Shown: positions 36,632 to 36,827 of the stretch, in pieces
How the letters are laid out: every line of letters begins with the position of its first letter
Position numbering within the stretch: the stretch's first letter is position 1
Source of the DNA: a virus
DNA length: 36,827 bases
Virus record (IMG/VR): IMGVR_UViG_3300033148_003503
Location: 1 to 36,827 of that record
Strand: one strand, 5' to 3'
Translations under genes and position numbers: made by a program
Notes under the pieces: model-generated
What the model was told of the DNA's origin: nothing
The model's database searches: none
What the model saw: the letters and a program-made list of their open reading frames with translations, nothing else

Positions 36632-36827
36632 TATTTATCTTTATATATAAATATTTAGACCAGTATTTTTTTATTAAATAATTTACAAGAACTATATTAT
36701 ATAATATATTATTAGTATATTTATTCTTGTTTTAATTATTTATAGTTATTTTATTATTTATTTAAAGATCTAGGACCTCCAGGTTAAGAAATATTAATTT
36801 AAAAGTAAAGGTCAAAATGAATTTTTT
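36632..36827. other. Very AT-rich intergenic region upstream of the first virion operon
   Basis: 196 bases with no supportable gene. The 16-mer AATATTTATATATAAA (minus strand, 36640-36655) shared with the gene 25 leader lies here. An inverted repeat ACAAGAA (36685-36691) and TTCTTGT (36724-36730) surrounds an AT-only centre. Around 36767-36786 lies a less AT-rich patch (GATCTAGGACCTCCAGGTTA). A minus-strand frame is open from the right edge to a TAA at 36762-36764 and could be the end of an upstream gene, and an ATG at 36817 could start a plus-strand gene. Neither can be judged from the few codons present. Confidence 0.5.
36640..36655 (-). promoter_or_regulatory. 16-base AT motif before the 1274 aa gene, candidate late promoter
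   Basis: Identical to the motif before gene 25 (17270-17285). Here it lies 8 bases upstream of the ATG at 36631, and the coding-strand continuation is GATAAATA. It is at the head of a virion operon, as its twin is. TATAAATA itself is on the plus strand. Proposed late-control element, on recurrence only. Confidence 0.3.

Noticed and set aside
36767-36786. Possible tRNA end in the less AT-rich patch
   Set aside because: No T-arm, acceptor stem or CCA could be drawn on either strand.

Overview
This window is most likely part of the genome of a large T4-like (contractile-tailed) bacteriophage. The DNA is very AT-rich and every supportable gene lies on the minus strand, so transcription runs from high to low coordinates. 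The diagnostic genes are recognisable T4 homologues: baseplate wedge proteins gp53, gp6 and gp25, ssDNA-binding gp32, recombinase UvsX, a 5'-3' exonuclease of the T4 RNase H type, and replicative helicase gp41. There is also a class II (B12-dependent) ribonucleotide reductase. Most start codons are preceded by A/T-rich sequence with no Shine-Dalgarno. That fits a Bacteroidota host, but this is inference only.

Layout in transcription order. (1) 36631-26759: a 1274-residue virion protein with an embedded OmpA-like domain, then gp53, then a 1901-residue protein that looks like a tail hub or baseplate component. (2) 26722-24396: three small unknown proteins and an acidic 368-residue protein, closed by an intrinsic terminator. 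(3) 24176-17370: a replication and nucleotide cassette (gp32, uvsX, exonuclease, unknown 153-residue protein, gp41, class II RNR). It begins at a sigma70-like promoter and ends at a strong hairpin terminator. (4) 17270 to the left edge: a second, tightly packed virion-protein operon with gp25, gp6, a small membrane protein, a giant Cys-rich 1633-residue protein, a 916-residue protein, four mid-sized unknown proteins, and a very large tail protein that leaves the window at position 1.

The main discovery is at the left end. Positions 3 to 3464 on the minus strand form one uninterrupted open frame of 1154 codons with no credible start codon. It lies in the +1 frame relative to the 110-residue reading frame at 3454-3786. 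The two together look like one gene of more than 1260 residues, joined either by a +1 ribosomal frameshift at an ATT-TGA site or by a one-base insertion in the sequence. Its central region carries a Lys-Gly-containing helical motif resembling tail protein I/gp7. The gene shares Cys-Cys...Tyr-Cys modules with the 240-residue gene at 5313-6035.

How the genes work together: the two virion blocks supply the baseplate, hub and probably host-contact parts of the tail. The cassette between them supplies the replication fork (helicase, ssDNA-binding protein, primer-removing nuclease, recombinase) and dNTP synthesis. No tRNA, rRNA, CRISPR array, insertion sequence or integration gene was seen. No gene-free stretch exceeds 300 bases.
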